Shown here: positions 1-13,600 of the stretch, piece by piece
How positions within the stretch are numbered: position 1 is the first letter of the stretch
Layout of the letters: each line of letters starts with the position of its first letter
NCBI RefSeq assembly: GCF_001039355.2
Contig: NW_019775481.1
Location: 100,002-160,001 of the forward strand
Source: Lingula anatina
Taxonomy: Eukaryota > Brachiopoda > Lingulata > Lingulida > Lingulidae
DNA: 60,000 nt
Direction of reading: 5' to 3'
Translations under genes and position numbers: made by a program
The notes under the pieces: model-generated
Told to the model about the DNA's origin: nothing
The model's database searches: none
What the model saw: the letters and a program-made list of their open reading frames with translations, nothing else

Positions 1-544
1 TACTCCACTTTGCCTTTATCTGGACATTGCTGCATTCACAAAACCGCATCAGCCGAGGATCACTGGCTCCAACCAGTTGATACAGTAAATATTGTATTCT
101 ACAAGAGTTCACTCCGCTTTGAGGTCGTATTGATTCGTGTTGAGTTTCGAGTTTGTACAGCGTGAGCTTCTTTCCTTGAGATGGTCGCATTACAGTGCTG
201 GAAGCCATGCTGGTGGTTTGGGTTCATTTTGCATTTGGTGGACGCGTAATTCAAGCGGGTCACTCAATCGCTCATTGATTTATAATCTGGGAACTATTGT
301 AAACTGTCTAAGTGCTCTGAATGCGCTTGGCGGAATAGTATATGGCCAGAACGAGGTTCAAGGTTTGCTGTCCTGAACGTGATGTTTCAGAGTCGTCTGT
401 TTAGTAGGTAATGCAATGAACAATGGACTTCGTCAAAAACACCCACTGTGTGTATCAGGAAAACCATTTTATCTGTTTGTAAATAGAGTGGCATTGGTTC
501 GGATCCGCCGTTGTCTATTTGTCTGTTTGTATCCAGCCGGAAAC
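1..544. other. 5' flank of the MATH gene
   Basis: No gene of its own seen. Short ORFs here have no coding look. A donor-like GTAG|GTAATG at about 408 and an acceptor-like pyrimidine tract ending CAG at 536 could bound a 5'UTR intron. No TATA box is recognisable. Confidence 0.4.
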
Positions 545-1660
545 ATGGCACATCTGCACCGGTTCGTTTCATTAGGTGATAGATTTAACTCACAGGTATT
601 CACGTTTATAGTTCCACCAAAAATCCTCCGTGATTACGCCGACTTGTCTTCCCGTGAGTTCGAATACGGTTACCAAAGGTGGACCCTAAGCTTTGTCAAA
701 TCGGCCAAACACATAGGGGTATTCCTGGAGCTTAAGAAAGCGACGGAGGGGTTAAACTGTACCATCGATTTTGTAATCACGTTAATTAATCACGATCATT
801 TTACGCGTAATGAGGAGCTGAGAGAGCGTAAGACGCAGTTCACTGTGGACATGCCGCGACATGGGAATCCGCACTTTATCGAAATAGAGGAGTTAATAAA
901 GAGGAACTTCGCCATGCCCAGTGGTGACTTCATGGTGGAAGTGGAACTACGGCACATAAAAACAGTATTTGAGGATGTAATCCAGCTGCCGCGGCGGCCC
1001 AGCGAGGTCAACATGCACCAGATTGACTATCAAAACTTTGAGACCCGCCATTTTCATTTTGGGGACTCCGACTGGAACGTGGCGCTGTCCCACCTGGGCG
1101 ATGACCACTCCAGCACGAGCCAGGACGTGGTTCGGCTGACCCGACTGACCAACTTTGACCTCCTATGCAAGACAAAATACGCCGTCGTCCTCGGGAAAGG
1201 GAAGAAAATGACGGAAACGGACATCATGGAGGTGTCCTTAGACTCAGAAAACGAGGACCCCGGATACACGCTGCACCAAAGTCTATACAACACAGCGTCG
1301 CATAAAGGACGCCTGCAGCTTTTAGTCGAGATGTACTCGACAACTTACTACAGTCGCGTTCGACTGGAACCTCTGACAAAGAACAAAAACAGGGCACATT
1401 GCTACGACCGCGAGCAACAGGCGTGGTTGATGGAATCCAACGTTAGTGGACCATATTTGAAGCTAAGACTGTACTATACCGATGTAAAGAACGTCCCTCG
1501 CAGGTATACGAGGTTTGTAAACTGGTCCGTTGCTATCGTACCTGCTCTCCGTACTTATAAACCCGTGAAGGGTTTGGATGGACCTTATACTAGTTATTAC
1601 TCTCAGCAAACAGACGCAGAAAAGGGATACGAGATGGTGACAAACATCAGAACAGAGGAG
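545..1660 (+). CDS. MATH gene exon 1 (372 codons)
   Basis: The open frame runs from ATG 545 to a strong donor, GAG|GTAAGG, at 1661, with phase 0 at the end. It encodes the first MATH domain and most of the second. Without splicing the frame would run on only 12 codons (last codon VRTMAFFANQV, then TAG ending at 1696). That read-through form would lack the final strand of the second domain and the coiled coil. A splice-acceptor-like tract (pyrimidine-rich, CAG at 534-536) sits just upstream, so a 5'UTR intron is possible. Confidence 0.88.
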
Positions 1661-4600
1661 GTAAGGACCATGGCCTTTTTTGCAAACCAAGTCTAGGTAA
1701 AATATTGGTCTAAACTTTTAGACTAAAATTATAGTCCACCATGACCCCAGATGAATTAAACTATTCAATTAAAACAATATAATGCGCCTGTTTAATATCA
1801 AGAAAGCAATGCCCAGTGTTTCAGACCAATTGTCACTTTATTTAAGGGGACATCTCTGAATTCACCTTGAACTGAGGTACAACACATTTTGGCCTAAAAG
1901 TTTAATTTTCGGACTTACATTCTTTTCCGAAACAATATTCACACTACGGTGTTAAGTTTTACTACAGTGATAAATGATTAGCACAATTACTTTTTTGCGT
2001 GAAGGACGTTTTCTTACATTTTGCATGCAAAGTCGGTCGATTTTATTTTCTTAACACAATCATGTCTTCATCCACTACAGTTGATTTTTGTACAAAGTGA
2101 TGCAGTGGCAAATTAGTGGCCTTTTGTTTAAAGCAATGATATCGTTTCATACTGAATCAATTGTAGTGAACGTCCTGATTGATAGCATACTTTTACACAG
2201 AAGTCAAATGTTCACTGGTACCCGAGGGCTAACCAACAGGGTATCGTCCATCCTAATAACGTTGCCTGAATTCAACATTCTGAGGTAAAAATGTTTATTT
2301 GCCAAATAGGCTAACTCTTAAATTGCATTTATTTTCAGCAGGTAGCTTACATTGTATTTTATTATATTCAACTATTTATTGTGCTAAATGCACATCAGTG
2401 AAACTGTAATGTTGCGCTACAGTTTGGACAATTTAGGAACAGTTGGTAGGACAATCGATCGAAACAGGAAGGGCGTGGAGCTACAACCGAGATGATTTTG
2501 TTTTTGTTGTCTTTCAGCGCAGCTCAGGTAAAAACATGATCTCTTGTGCAGTTTTTATGGCGCCTTTGCGTGATCAAGTGTATTGTTTGAGGTCCCCAGG
2601 AGATATGTTCTACTTCCCATTAAAGTATATACCTGCGGTGTTCATTCTTCCTGCAGTGATGATCGGTTACCATAATTGATATATTCCGTGAGGCAGGGTT
2701 TTTTTATATGGCATTTTGTACCAGGGAAAAAGGGCATTTCATTTTTATATGACTTGATACCGTGGTTGCCTTCTTCAATTACAATACCGAGAGTTTTCTG
2801 TCACCACCTGATGCTGCACCGAGTTTTGCGGTTTTTCGTGACAAAGCATTATTGACAACAATATCATTTTTCTAAGAAGCAACCTCCAAGAATGGAACGC
2901 CTCTGAGGTCTAGGCGGCATCATTACAAAGATATGGGCACCGCACTGTGCCATCCAGTCCAAATGTCAATATTTCATGCAGTGAAATCGACGTAGTTGTA
3001 ATCATATTGGTATTCTACAGTGTACGTACTTGGAAAGCAATGTTTACCTATAAGTGCTTCCCGTTATGATGCAGGCAACCTCCTAACCAACATCCTCCTC
3101 TTGTTTTGCTCAATATATCGGTCTTTCAACTTGGATTTAATTCACTCGATGCTATACAGATATCCAGAAAGAATATAGCATCGGTCATCGGTTCAATTAT
3201 TGTTGCCTCAGCCATGATATAAAGCCACTTAAAGTGTATCTAGAGGCCTAATTTAATTCAATATTCTTATGATAAATTAGATTTGGTAAAACTGTAAAGC
3301 GATATTACTTCTACTGCTCTTTGCGCTCCCATATAGCGACTGTCTTGTTAAATACGAGATATGTGGAGATGTGTGAAGCGGCATGCACCCTTTGCAGTCA
3401 GATACAAATTCATCATTATTTCCTTCAATATTTTTCACCTTCTAATATGTCTCCAACGAAGTTCACGGTCTCACTACAATATTTTGCTCCCTCGATATAT
3501 TTGTCGATAAGTATTAGTATTAACCCTTATAAGGATTCGATTGATACTGGTATCATATATACATAATATATACCCCAATATGAATACCTTTGACTACTGT
3601 TAGTCTGTATTCGAATTCACTTAATGAGCACGGTCATAAATATATTATTCTGCACGCTTTTGTTATATATTCTGTCTATATTCTTAAATTCGTATATTTA
3701 ATCACAAACCCATGATAAAACTACAATATGTTATGACATTCACGTGTTATTTGTGAATTCATTTAACGAATATTTATTGCATGATTATTGCAAAATGGAA
3801 CAACACGACCATCCTCTGGTGTTTTTTCTTGTTCTCTGAAATCGTTGGACATGTCTCATAAAGTTGAGAGCCGCTGCTGCGCTGCCGTTTCTGGTTTCTT
3901 GTACTTGTACTCGTGACACACATTGCAAATATTACATTGAGATGTTCATATCCCCCACGAGAGGAAAATTAGAGACTCAACTGAAGGGTGGTACTGTCCT
4001 TAAGGATAAACAATTGCTAATTACGGCCTGCATCGATTCTTTAATTGCTTCCAATTTGGCTCCATTTACTAATCGAATGGCTCAGTTGCTAGAATTATTC
4101 ATGAATTGGCCTGAGACGATATCAGTTACGTCCTAATTTAAGGTTACGGGCACAAATGAATAGCTTGTAAAAATAAATAAACGGCTAGCTGGCATTCTAT
4201 GGTATGATGAAACACTTAAATATAAGTAACAGAATATTGACGCAGCGGCAGTTAGCCATGTCTCGCTGTGGACGGATATTGTTTCAGACAATAGGCTGTT
4301 TGATGCCAGCACTTGCTGAAATTGGTAGCCAGACTGTATACAAGTCTAGTTACATAATAAACCTTTAGATATATAGAATAATAAAGAAAGATGAATAAAA
4401 TTTGAATTTTTCTGCGTATAAGCAATAACTCTATCTGACGTTGCTGACTTTTTACATGACTACAACGATTTATGGTCAGAAAAGGCGAGATAACTATGTG
4501 AATTAGAATTTACTGGCTTCTGCATGGCTAACTTTGAATGTTTCCAATGTAAAGACTCCCAGATCATGCACTGGAAATGTCTAAGCTAAAGGACATCAAT

Positions 4601-7600
4601 AAAATATGGAATTTTCCCAGCTACGTCACTTTGCTTAACATCATGCTTAACTTAACCGAAAACATCAGCGTTCAATATCCTGACTGTTTATCATTGTTTG
4701 CAGTAGAAAACGCTGGTCGTGGGTAATAGATCGCGTAATGGGTGAAAAGTAAAGAACAAAGTGCAGAATTAGCATTAATTCTAAGTCTCCACCTCTCTTT
4801 TCGCCGTTTTCATAAAACAACTGCTATTGAGTCGACATCCATTCCTTTCCCAGAAGATGAGAGAAAACAGACAACCTATTTCCCACGGACTTATTTTTAT
4901 CAAATAATGCCGCCAAGCTGCGTAGATCAGAAAGTAAAAGCAATATGTTGAAAGAACACTTTTTCTAAAACTTGTTTTTAGCGAGACAGGGAGGGGAGTC
5001 CACAGTGACCATAGTGAGGCCAGTCAAAATTTGAAGTGAAAAATTAAGGATAGCAACATTTATAGAAGGTCGAAAACGATTAATTGTGAAGGAACGCCAA
5101 AGATGTAGAGTTTATATGCCAGTAGCCTTTTCTGAAGAAACAAACGTTGAAGATGTCTTTTCTTGCTATTCTAAGATTGCAAATTGATTTTGTAAATCTT
5201 GTGGAGTTTGCGACTGTAGTGTCGGAGTTTCCGTTCTGAATAACATTATTTTCCCTCGCCAAACCATACACACGCGAGCGCGCGCGCGCGCAGACACACA
5301 CACACACACACACACACACGTATGTATGCGTGCGAGAGTTGGTTGAGACAGAAAACACAGTAACAAAATTGGATTCCCAAAAGGCGCAATAGGCTTAATA
5401 AGCAAGCAAGCATGCAGTGTTTTGACGAGCGTACACGATGGATTTAAGCGCGCTGTAGGGTCCTTAACATGTAAACATGTGTGATAGGCTCCGCCCTTGC
5501 TGTCACTGTAAGCAGTGAAACGAAACTAGTACACTGTCAAAAGAAAATTAATTGTTCATTTACCCAGCTTCGTTGATAGTCGAAACGAGAAAAAAAGGAC
5601 TGGATATCTACATTATATGCTTTCGCGTGCTGTCGCCATGGTGATGTATATTACATTTTCTCCCCCTGATCCGCCACGCTTGCGTCAATGGTGTCTCTAG
5701 GGTATTTTGTTCATGTTTGCTTGCCTGAAAAAAAAAAGAGTGTAGTAAGCCATTTAGCTTCACGGAGCTTAGCTCACATCGAACGGTGCGTCGAATCAGG
5801 GCCTTTTCACAGCGAACGGTACACTTAACTGGACCGATCCACTTTGAAGGACTGGCAAATAGTAGTTTGGCTATTACATTATAAAGTCACCTAGGGAAAA
5901 TTGCTTTATAATTTTTGCGTTTCTGTCAGTTTAGGGCAGATTTGGCAAAATCCCCATATGATGCAATGTAATAACATCTTTGGACGCTACCTCCGGTAAA
6001 CAAGCTTGACTATCCCGTCTCTTTTCACCTTTTCTACCCATATGTCTATGGTTTCTAAGTGTAGTCTTACAATTCTTATCAAAATGGCAAAGGCAGCACC
6101 GCACTGCTTAGATTATATAACGTTGATACATGTATCTATTAAAAGTTAGAAGTGGGAACATCGCACAATGAGATTAGATATACAGACTTGACATTTAATA
6201 TGGAATATTTCAGTTTCGAAGGTATGCCTAGGTAAAAATGCATTCTTTTTTCAAAAAACTCCGATCTCATATAAGATATGTGAATGGAGAAGTGTGTAGC
6301 CAGGTGTGTCGCTTCCAATAAACTGAATACCAGGTTTGTTGCGCTGCTGCATTATGTAATATGCAGTGATTTAATTGGGTAGTGCTCCTTTGGGCAGGTC
6401 ATAGCTTGGCTTTGGCAAAGCATGGTTCTGTCAAAAAAGTATCCATATGTCGGCAACTACTGCATAGAAGAATTTGAAATTTTGCATGCAAGTGGTCGGT
6501 TTTGCAAGGTGTAAAATGAGCTATGCAGTGCTCTGCATATTTGTTAATCTGTGGCAGAATGGCGCGAAAAAGACAGACATTGCCAGACAGATAATTGCGC
6601 CAAACGAAACGGTCCGCACAGTTTTATAGAGTAATACCCAGTTTGATGTACCTACACAGAAGCCACAACCAATGTATTGAAATCTTACCACCAGGGTACA
6701 GGACCCACTGTCTGTCGGGATATGCTATTGCAACTAAACAAAAACCACCAAGTCCGTTCAGCATGAGGGGCAAATTGCCACCAAAACGCATTTTTCAAGG
6801 TACATTAGCGAACACCAAGCTTGTTTTAGCTGGTTAGAATACCGGTCGACCTCAGGGGAACCCACCGTAAACAGCAAAACGTCGTTGTATGTTTCTCTAA
6901 TGAATTTGGGACCCTAATCGTTTCTGAGTTGAACACTGAAACCTCGTGACTTTCTTTATTGAGGTCAGCTTTCACCTGTACCGCTCAACCAGCCAAAACA
7001 GAGTTTACAGACATCCAGCAAAGGCCAACGACTAAGCGTGTGCCGCGTCTAAAGTGACTTAGGTCATTAACAGCGTCAGTAATTGGAGTGGATACCACAT
7101 TGGTGCCAAAACACCAATGATGGTCATCCACGAAAACCTGGACCAGATCAAATAAAGGAATAATCTGAGAACCACTTGACTATCATTTGATAGGGGGCAC
7201 CTTAGGAACAATTTTAGGTTGCACGGTGAAATTCCCGGTACACACATAGCACTTTTAACAGCAGATTACTTACAGAACCAAGGGAATGAGCAGATATCTT
7301 GGTAATCAAAATCGCCATATTTGAACCACATAGACAATATGTGGGCAGGCCATTACTGGCCGAATCAATGGCCTACATGTCCTACAACAAAACTGGACCA
7401 AATTGGACAGATTTTGACCGATGCCTGGAATTTTATTCCAGATTGAACTCTTAAAACCTAACCCAATGAATGCCTTGCCACTTGAGAGCGCTGGTAGCAA
7501 ACAGAAAAGGTCAAGCGTAACAGCTACCGTTACTGTGACTCGACACTGACATGGGGGTTCTTTGTGAGGCGTGTAACTCTTTTACAGAAAATAATTTGGA

Positions 7601-10600
7601 AAATATTGAGATCCAAAATATCGCTTTTAATTGTTGTCGTATGACATAGAATAGGCAACGTGTTTTTGTTTGCTTCTCTGGCAAATTCCATTAATGATCT
7701 GATGTCACAATGACATCAAAGAGATAATTAAAAGTTATTAAAACACGATGTTAATCCTTATTTTCATTTATCAGTCAGCAAAATAGGAAAAAACTGATGA
7801 AAAATGATTTGGAAAAAAATATTCCATATTAAATGTCAAGTCTGTATGTAGGCCTATACACGTACATGTAGATCTTTAACAGCTTTGCCGCTACAGCATT
7901 TTTTTTCCAGAAAGGTATTACATTTATCTATAGCCATCTTTGCAAATGAACCTAGTTTGTGTTGGCGCACATTTTCCATTTAAAACCACGGCACTGTATC
8001 ATAACCAGAAGGCATGGATTTGCCTGCATTTTCAGATAAACCGTTATACGATATAGGCGATAGACCTAAAATATCACAATTAATCCCTACCGACTTGAGT
8101 GCATTTCGTTTATTTACCGAGGAAGATCATGGTACATTTGTTTCAATCGATTAATTATTATGCTCTCAGCATCCGGGATGTTTCATGGTGTGATTGCTCG
8201 TAAGGTAACCCCGTCGACGCTATAGAAACTTGAGTCTTTTTAATAAAGACCCTCAGCATTCAAAGCATATTATGGATTGTTAAGCTTTAATTCTAATTCA
8301 TTCTAGTTACAGACGCTGTTTCAAACAAAATCAGGAGTTAAATAAATAAACGAATGAAATAATAATAAATAGAAACAATAATATAAGAAAAGAAAAGAAT
8401 TTGACTTATCAATTGAAATTTTGACATAGAAACGGCCAGCTTCAGGGAGAAACCATTGCAATAAAAAACACACAGTGCCTGAACGATTGAATTTATTCAA
8501 ATGGAAAAACATATTTGGGAAAAATCAATGACTTTTCACTTCTTATTTAATAGTTATACAGACCCCGGGATTAAAAAAGACATCAACTGACAATACGTGG
8601 AAACAGACAGACAGAGATTACCTTGAAAGGTCCCCTAGTGCGGCACTATGCATTGCCGGGGCAATTTTGTGAAACACCATTGTGTGTGGCACCAAGCATT
8701 GCCTGGGCGATTGTGTGAGACACCATTGTGTGAGGCACCAAGCATTGCCTGGGCAATTGTGTGAGACACCATTGTGTGTGGCACCAAGCATTGCCTGGGC
8801 AATTGTGTGAGACCCCATTGTTTGTGGCACCATGCAGTGCTTGGGCAGTTGTGTCTCTGGACATTGGAGGCACTACCGCAGCAATGAACAATTTTGAGGG
8901 GAAAGTCTATTATTTACACGTGTCCAGGTGGAAACCACCTACCACTGTCTCATAAGTTGAGATTCTTCCATTTGTCATTTTTTCTTTAGCAACAGAGCCT
9001 GCTTTTAGGACAATTCCCCAAAGGCATCATATACACATTGATGACATTGTAGTTAATGAGAACATAATTCTATTCAAAATACTGGTTGATATGTGAAGGA
9101 AGGAAAGAGTATCAATTTCAGAACATAGCGTGTCTATAATGACGTTGTTAAGAAGATTACATTGCCCTTACACACCGAGGTCCATATCCCCCAGGTACGG
9201 TATCTAATGCGATAACGCTGATAATTTGCATGTGAAGTATTTAAGGAAATACGTAAACCAGAAATTGACTTGTTTTGTACCAACTTAAATAATAATGGAT
9301 GCGCAATTTCAAAATTAAGATCATTTTTTTATTATAAGCGTTAAAAATGCGACTGTTTTCCACTATTCCAGTGAAGTGAGATACTGTCTTTTGCACTTTT
9401 GTAAGAGATGACATGTTGCATTTTCAGTTTTCATTTTTTCGGCTTTTTTGGTTATTTGCAAATTTGGCAGAAAAAGTATGACTTCATCTCTTGCTTTGGT
9501 TGCCAAAAAAATCGTCCCAGTAGGTCAAGATTACTGTTCATGTTTTGCAGTGCGTGTAAAAAAATGTTTTTTTTTTTCATAAAAGTGGCACTTAACCTTT
9601 TAAGAAGTCGAATATAAGTACGAAATCGAATTAGCTTATGTTATTGGAAGGAATGAACTAGGGATTGGGATGGGTTTTGTCACAAACCATTCGTCTCTCC
9701 AGGTAAAATGGTTGGCTTTTCCCAGCGACTGGTTATACCGGTATTCTACTCAACTACCGGGGAAAATGCTGATATCAATTTGATGGAGTCATTAACAAAG
9801 CAACTTGGAGACATACTTTGAGTTGAGTTAGTTAAGGTTTCATATACATGATGGTCGATATCGAAGCATTTCTAAGAAAACTAAATGAAATTAATCTGTC
9901 TTACTTGAAAGTACGGGTACTAAATAGGTTAACTGGTGTCTTCAGCCATTGTTAATGAGAATAGGAGGTAATTGGAGTCACCACCAGGGCAAAATAATTG
10001 TCACCTGAGATCATGACTAGGTCTAGGAAACCATTCTTCTTGATCAAGGTAATGATCAGAAAGATAACCTCCTTTTCTCCTTAAATGACGGTTCACATAA
10101 ATCATTTCAGTGGCAAAATGCCCTGCTTCTGAAAGCCATACTTTTGTTCAAACATAGTATATGTCCAATTTGATTCAGTCAATTCGTGTCTGTTAAACGT
10201 ACGCATTGCAGTATGGCCAAACCCTACATGGTCACATTGAATAATGTTAATCAAAATAAACAACTCACAATTAAAGTGACGCTGTATGTAATTCTGCCGC
10301 CCGTAACAATATTCTAATATTAACCAGCCATAACAGTATAACCACCATCCCGTCTTAGCATTGAGGCCAATAAATTTCAGGTATCACGCTAATCCAGCTC
10401 CCATGACACCATCTAACAAAGATATAACATGCCTTTCAGTTACAGACATTGGATTAAAAGCTGTCCCTAGAATCCTCTTGGGTTAACACGATTTTCAAGG
10501 GCAGACACGACCCCAGTGAGCTCTTAGCATATTGCTTACATGTCGCTGCATGAATCAGTAAATTGAGAACCTTATGGATTTTGAATGTTTTCAGCGAGTC

Positions 10601-13600
10601 CTTATCATCAGACTAGCAGGCCGTTAGTCGATTAATCGGTGGTGTAATACATGTACGCCTACTTATATCCAAAGGTATACTTCTCATGGCTAGGTTAGCT
10701 AGATACAAAATGCTCTACATGTATAGATGTGTGCGTTTTCGTGAACCGAGACTTTTCACCTGGTTAAGCGCCAGCTGTCTTGTAGAAACGTCGCTTAATT
10801 GCAATGTTTCATGTTTAATCGAACTGTGAATTTCAGTTTAGAGGGCGGTTAATGTCATATTATATAAACAGATTCGATTGGGTTGAACCTAACTGCTATC
10901 TAAAAACTGCAATTGTTAGTGGTAATTAGGTGTTTGCAAATCCACATCTAACTGGACTGCATTTTATATACATTGTATCCTTAGGGCAACACTGGCCCCG
11001 AATTAGTTTCTAAAGTTCAAAACCTATAGTCTGACTATCTGTTAGCTTGCCGTTGGTTCCCCGTAAAGAGACGGTTAGATTACAGTACATACTGATGTAG
11101 TCAGACTTAGCCAGACTGGACACAATATTCTCTGACCAATGAAATCGCGATTCGAAATGAGTTTCCTATTTCCAAGGACAAATGTTTATCACCAAAGAAC
11201 AAACCATTATCTTGCAATTGTTCGCAAGTGCCAATAGTGTAGATGAAATTATGTCTTAGCAAAGTCATTTTTCATGCCTCATGTTATATGCACTGAGATC
11301 AGGGAATTTGTAGTCCATAATGAGTTTGGATGAAGTGCTGAGAGCCCAGGGCCTCACCATAAGATAAACAGGCAATTATCTTGCAATGTTGACCAGTGGT
11401 TGGTCGGTTTAATTGTATTGCAATGTAGCATCGAACACGTCTGGCAGTTGTCATTTTGCCGGACTATGCAATATGTTAATATGAGACCTATAAAGCGTTT
11501 TGATTGAAAGAAACCGGGTTTTGAACAAAACGGCGTTCGTAATCATCAAATTTTTAACCCATTTCATTTGGTCTCCGTGGGAGTTGTGATTACAAATTAA
11601 GCACGTTGCCCGGACAGGAAACAAGCTAAGAACCGGAAATATAGGGCCATTTGCTTGTAAATGGACATGGAATGTGGTTATGATTACACTGAACCGAGTT
11701 TTGCCATCTGGAGGAGGATATATAGTCTGACTGTGACGCCTTAAATCAGTACCTACATGTAGTATCCCAATGAATTCGTTAATTCAATCACTACATAACC
11801 ATAAAAAGCGTACCTCTGTCGGCCTTTCCGCTAGCACAATGTGGACTGAAAATGTGGCCTCCATTGCCAATCATTATCTTTTTTTTACAGTTGCCAAACA
11901 ATTTCAAAATTAAAGATTACAAGTGGGAAAAAGCAAATTCACCAGATTGTATAAAATGTTCTCTAGGGTATTCAGATGTTCGGGACAAATAAATTAAATT
12001 GCTCAAGGTATTAATAACATCAAATCTCGGCTACAGTAGATCCAACACACAATTAGACACAAAGATCTGTGTGCTGTCAAATTAAGCTAGATCCCATTGG
12101 AACAAGCCAACTGGCTCCCGTCGATAAGATACGAAGTAATCCGAGGTTGGCCGAAGAGATTGGATCGAATTTTCATTGTCGCTAAGACTCCATTCACTTA
12201 CCTAGATCGATCTTACATGACAATTTAGGGGTTTCTCGCTAAATTGCTTCCAGCTTAAGCGGAATAGATGTCTGGCACGCTTACTGAAGCTGCTAAACGA
12301 AAGTTAATTGCCCCCTGACAGCTTCGGTAGGCATACCAGACCTCCGAGCCGCTTAAGCTGAAAGCAATTTAGCGAAAAACCACTCGGAGATGGATTGATC
12401 CTGTTAGATCGAGCATCACCGATATGTTTTGAAAGGTTCCGTCATATTATTACGCTTCAGCGGACTTATCTGTCTTTCAACTGTTATGTTGATAAAGTGA
12501 CCGTGCCGAACGGGAAGGCTCCGTTTAGTGAAAAAAATTGGTAAAACCCGGTCTATTAAGTTGTCAATCAAAAGGTGTACCGGTACAAACTGTATCGCTA
12601 TTAGTGTACCGTCCGATTTGACAAATGGGTGAATATATGTAAGGATCGACGTGAAAATGCTTTGGGTGGATTCTAATGCATTTTTCCGACTTAGCATGTG
12701 AGATGACAGCATATCACAGCGTTTGGTTATCGATCAGACGAATGTATTAAATGTGTTCGGTTATTGCATCTTCACATTACAAGTTATATAAGTATCCGGC
12801 AAATGTCGTGAGAACACAAATTACACAAATTGAGGTTGATATGTAATTTCCGATACTCACATTTCCCTGTTGTGGTTATTCTGTTGGAAAAGTTGTTACC
12901 TTACACGAATACTATGTGGTTTGCGTGCAATACCCAATATCCGCCACGTTAAATCCTATCGAATTTCTAAACTAATAAATACGACTTGATTCGGTAGTAC
13001 CGAACATTTTATTTCAACCAGTCTTTCATCGCAAGATAGTGTCGTAAGTGAAGCATCTTGCAATTTGTTCACCCTCAGTTTCAGAGGACACTTGAAGCGC
13101 ACTTGTGCTGATACATGTTGATAAGCCAATTATAATAAGAAAGGTCTAATTTTTTAGAGAACATAATGTTAATAGTGTGCCGCAAAGGACAAAAGGATAG
13201 ATCTCCAGTGTGGAGGATAACTTTAAGGGAAAACAACTGTTAGTATGAGTTTCATATTTCACAATAAACACATTGCAAACAACGCATAGAAACATAATAA
13301 ATTCTATTTTACCTTCAAAATAGCGTTTATCGCCATTATTCTGGTATCTTTGCGCCATCAGACCACGTGGACCTTCATAGATGGCTGCACCCCCGTCATA
13401 ATCTTTTAAGAGATTATTACAAAAAAATGAACTAACATTGAATATCGGTATGGATCCATTAAGCACTGGTAAGTATGGGAAAAACGTCGTTTACCCCAGG
13501 ATATTTTTTTACCAAAACGAACAGTTGTTATTCCTTTAATTACTCCTTAGAGAAAAATTCCTTCAGCTGTGTTATGTCATGAGAATAAAGTCATATTTTC

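Noticed and set aside
416-544. In-frame N-terminal extension of the MATH protein
   Set aside because: The residues from 416 to 544 look non-coding, an acceptor-like site lies at 536, and the ATG at 545 has a better context.
8618-8891. Long overlapping minus-strand ORFs over the minisatellite
   Set aside because: They arise from a 46-bp repeat read in shifting frames, with no splice sites and no non-repeat protein sequence.
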